Made by a program: the position numbers and the translations under genes. From contig SUXZ01000024.1 in NCBI GenBank assembly GCA_015060685.1, positions 1-34,316 on the forward strand: DNA of 34,316 nucleotides, given 5' to 3'. This document shows, in pieces, positions 34,036-34,316 of this stretch; the first letter of the stretch is position 1; the number at the start of each line of letters is the position of its first letter. Origin of the DNA: Mediterranea massiliensis. GTDB lineage: Bacteria; Bacteroidota; Bacteroidia; Bacteroidales; Bacteroidaceae. Under the pieces are notes generated by a model. The model was not told where the DNA came from. It saw only the letters and a list, made by a program, of their open reading frames with translations, and did not search any database.

Positions 34036-34212
34036 CAAAAAAGCCTTCGTAATTTCGAAGGCTTTTTGTTTGTAGTGCCACCGGAAAAAGAGTTTTATTT
34101 CTAAATGTCTCTATATCTTCGCGTTAAAGAAATGCTCCAAATGTAATCTCCCGCTATTTCTCCACCTAAATTCTGCACCATTTTGCAGCGTCTCGCAGAG
34201 TCGAGTTCCTAC
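34036..34212 (-). ncRNA. Candidate small RNA, about 175 nt
   Basis: A minus-strand promoter at 34220-34249 and the terminator at 34038-34067 bracket a segment with no convincing gene. Local hairpins are visible on the minus strand: CTCG/CGAG near its start and CTGCA/TGCAG just after, then a GAAAT/ATTTC pair. The only open frame in it is 27 codons. Transcription is inferred from the signals alone. Confidence 0.45.
34038..34067. terminator. Bidirectional terminator after the amidase gene
   Basis: AAAAAGCCTTCG (34038-34049) pairs with CGAAGGCTTTTT (34056-34067), with A/T runs on both sides. It ends the amidase transcript and could also end a minus-strand transcript arriving from the right. Confidence 0.9.
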
Positions 34213-34219
34213 TTTGATG

Positions 34220-34249
34220 CAAAGGTATATAATTATTGTTATATACAAA
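34220..34249 (-). promoter_or_regulatory. Minus-strand promoter at the right edge
   Basis: On the minus strand: TTTG at 34249-34246, an 18-nt spacer, and TACCTTTG at 34227-34220, a good Bacteroidota promoter. It points into the gap after the amidase gene, where no protein gene is apparent. The flank 34250-34316 is A/T-rich with nothing recognised. Confidence 0.6.
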
Positions 34250-34316
34250 TGGGAACTGCAATCTTATTTTTTCATAATATCTTCTATACGCCATTTTACT
34301 GCAAGTTCTAAACCCT

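Noticed and set aside
34090..34173. 27-codon minus-strand frame starting MVQNLGGEIAG
   Set aside because: Too short and without a family or ribosome-site support. It is better treated as part of the candidate small RNA.
34163..34315. Open minus-strand frame entering from the right edge
   Set aside because: About 50 codons with no recognisable features. It runs straight through a good promoter (34220-34249) in A/T-rich sequence, so it is more likely non-coding.

Overview
The window is a chromosomal stretch from a member of the Bacteroidales (Bacteroides/Phocaeicola/Prevotella type). Several things point there: promoters carry the Bacteroidota -7 box TAnnTTTG, sometimes with a TTG/TTTG -33 box about 19 nt upstream. 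Many gene families are typical of the order (DUF3575, DUF5119 and fimbrillin genes, DUF4199, DUF6048/DUF6452, BspA-type leucine-rich repeats, malic enzyme fused to phosphotransacetylase). Gene starts lack strong Shine-Dalgarno sequences. No transposase, integrase, CRISPR array or phage gene was seen.

Layout. 1-343: the tail of an unidentified gene, then a repeat-rich gap. 344-3343: mnmE (-) and a soluble hybrid histidine kinase (+), divergent. 3436-7274 (-): a probable operon of a TPR/PD40 envelope protein, NfeD-like protein, flotillin-like FloA and a nucleoside phosphorylase. 7413-8541 (+): a TtcA-like tRNA thiolase and a small DUF486 membrane protein. 8549-8965: tandem 22-bp repeats, a promoter and a 118-nt hairpin in the leader of the next operon. 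9017-16179 (+): a five-gene type V pilus locus, made of a DUF3575/OmpA-like protein, a DUF5119 anchor, a fimbrillin, and two fimbrillins fused to a formylglycine-enzyme-like (SUMF1) domain. 16290-20660 (-): a six-gene operon of DUF4199, GT2 glycosyltransferase, DUF6452 lipoprotein, DUF6048 protein, MntP and ApbE. 20757-20990 (+): a probable SRP RNA followed by tRNA-Thr(TGT). 21118-24449: gdhA, a small membrane protein, a HAD phosphatase and a leucine-rich-repeat lipoprotein. 24503-24810: a 308-bp imperfect palindrome. 24961-28096 (+): an exported disaccharide 2-epimerase-like lipoprotein with a clan GH-A glycosidase. 28157-32892 (-): maeB fusion, flavin reductase, metY. 32992-34020 (+): N-acetylmuramoyl-L-alanine amidase. 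34031-34250 (-): a promoter and terminator bracketing about 175 nt, a candidate small RNA.

Most genes are housekeeping or envelope genes with known relatives. The less expected signals are non-coding: (1) five intergenic clusters of three or four units at a period of about 22 bp, each with its own sequence and four of them with a near-palindromic core, all lying just after a gene's 3' end; (2) the 118-nt leader hairpin before the pilus operon; (3) the 308-bp palindrome between the LRR lipoprotein and epimerase genes; (4) the candidate small RNA at the right edge. All identifications come from reading the sequence; no database search was run.
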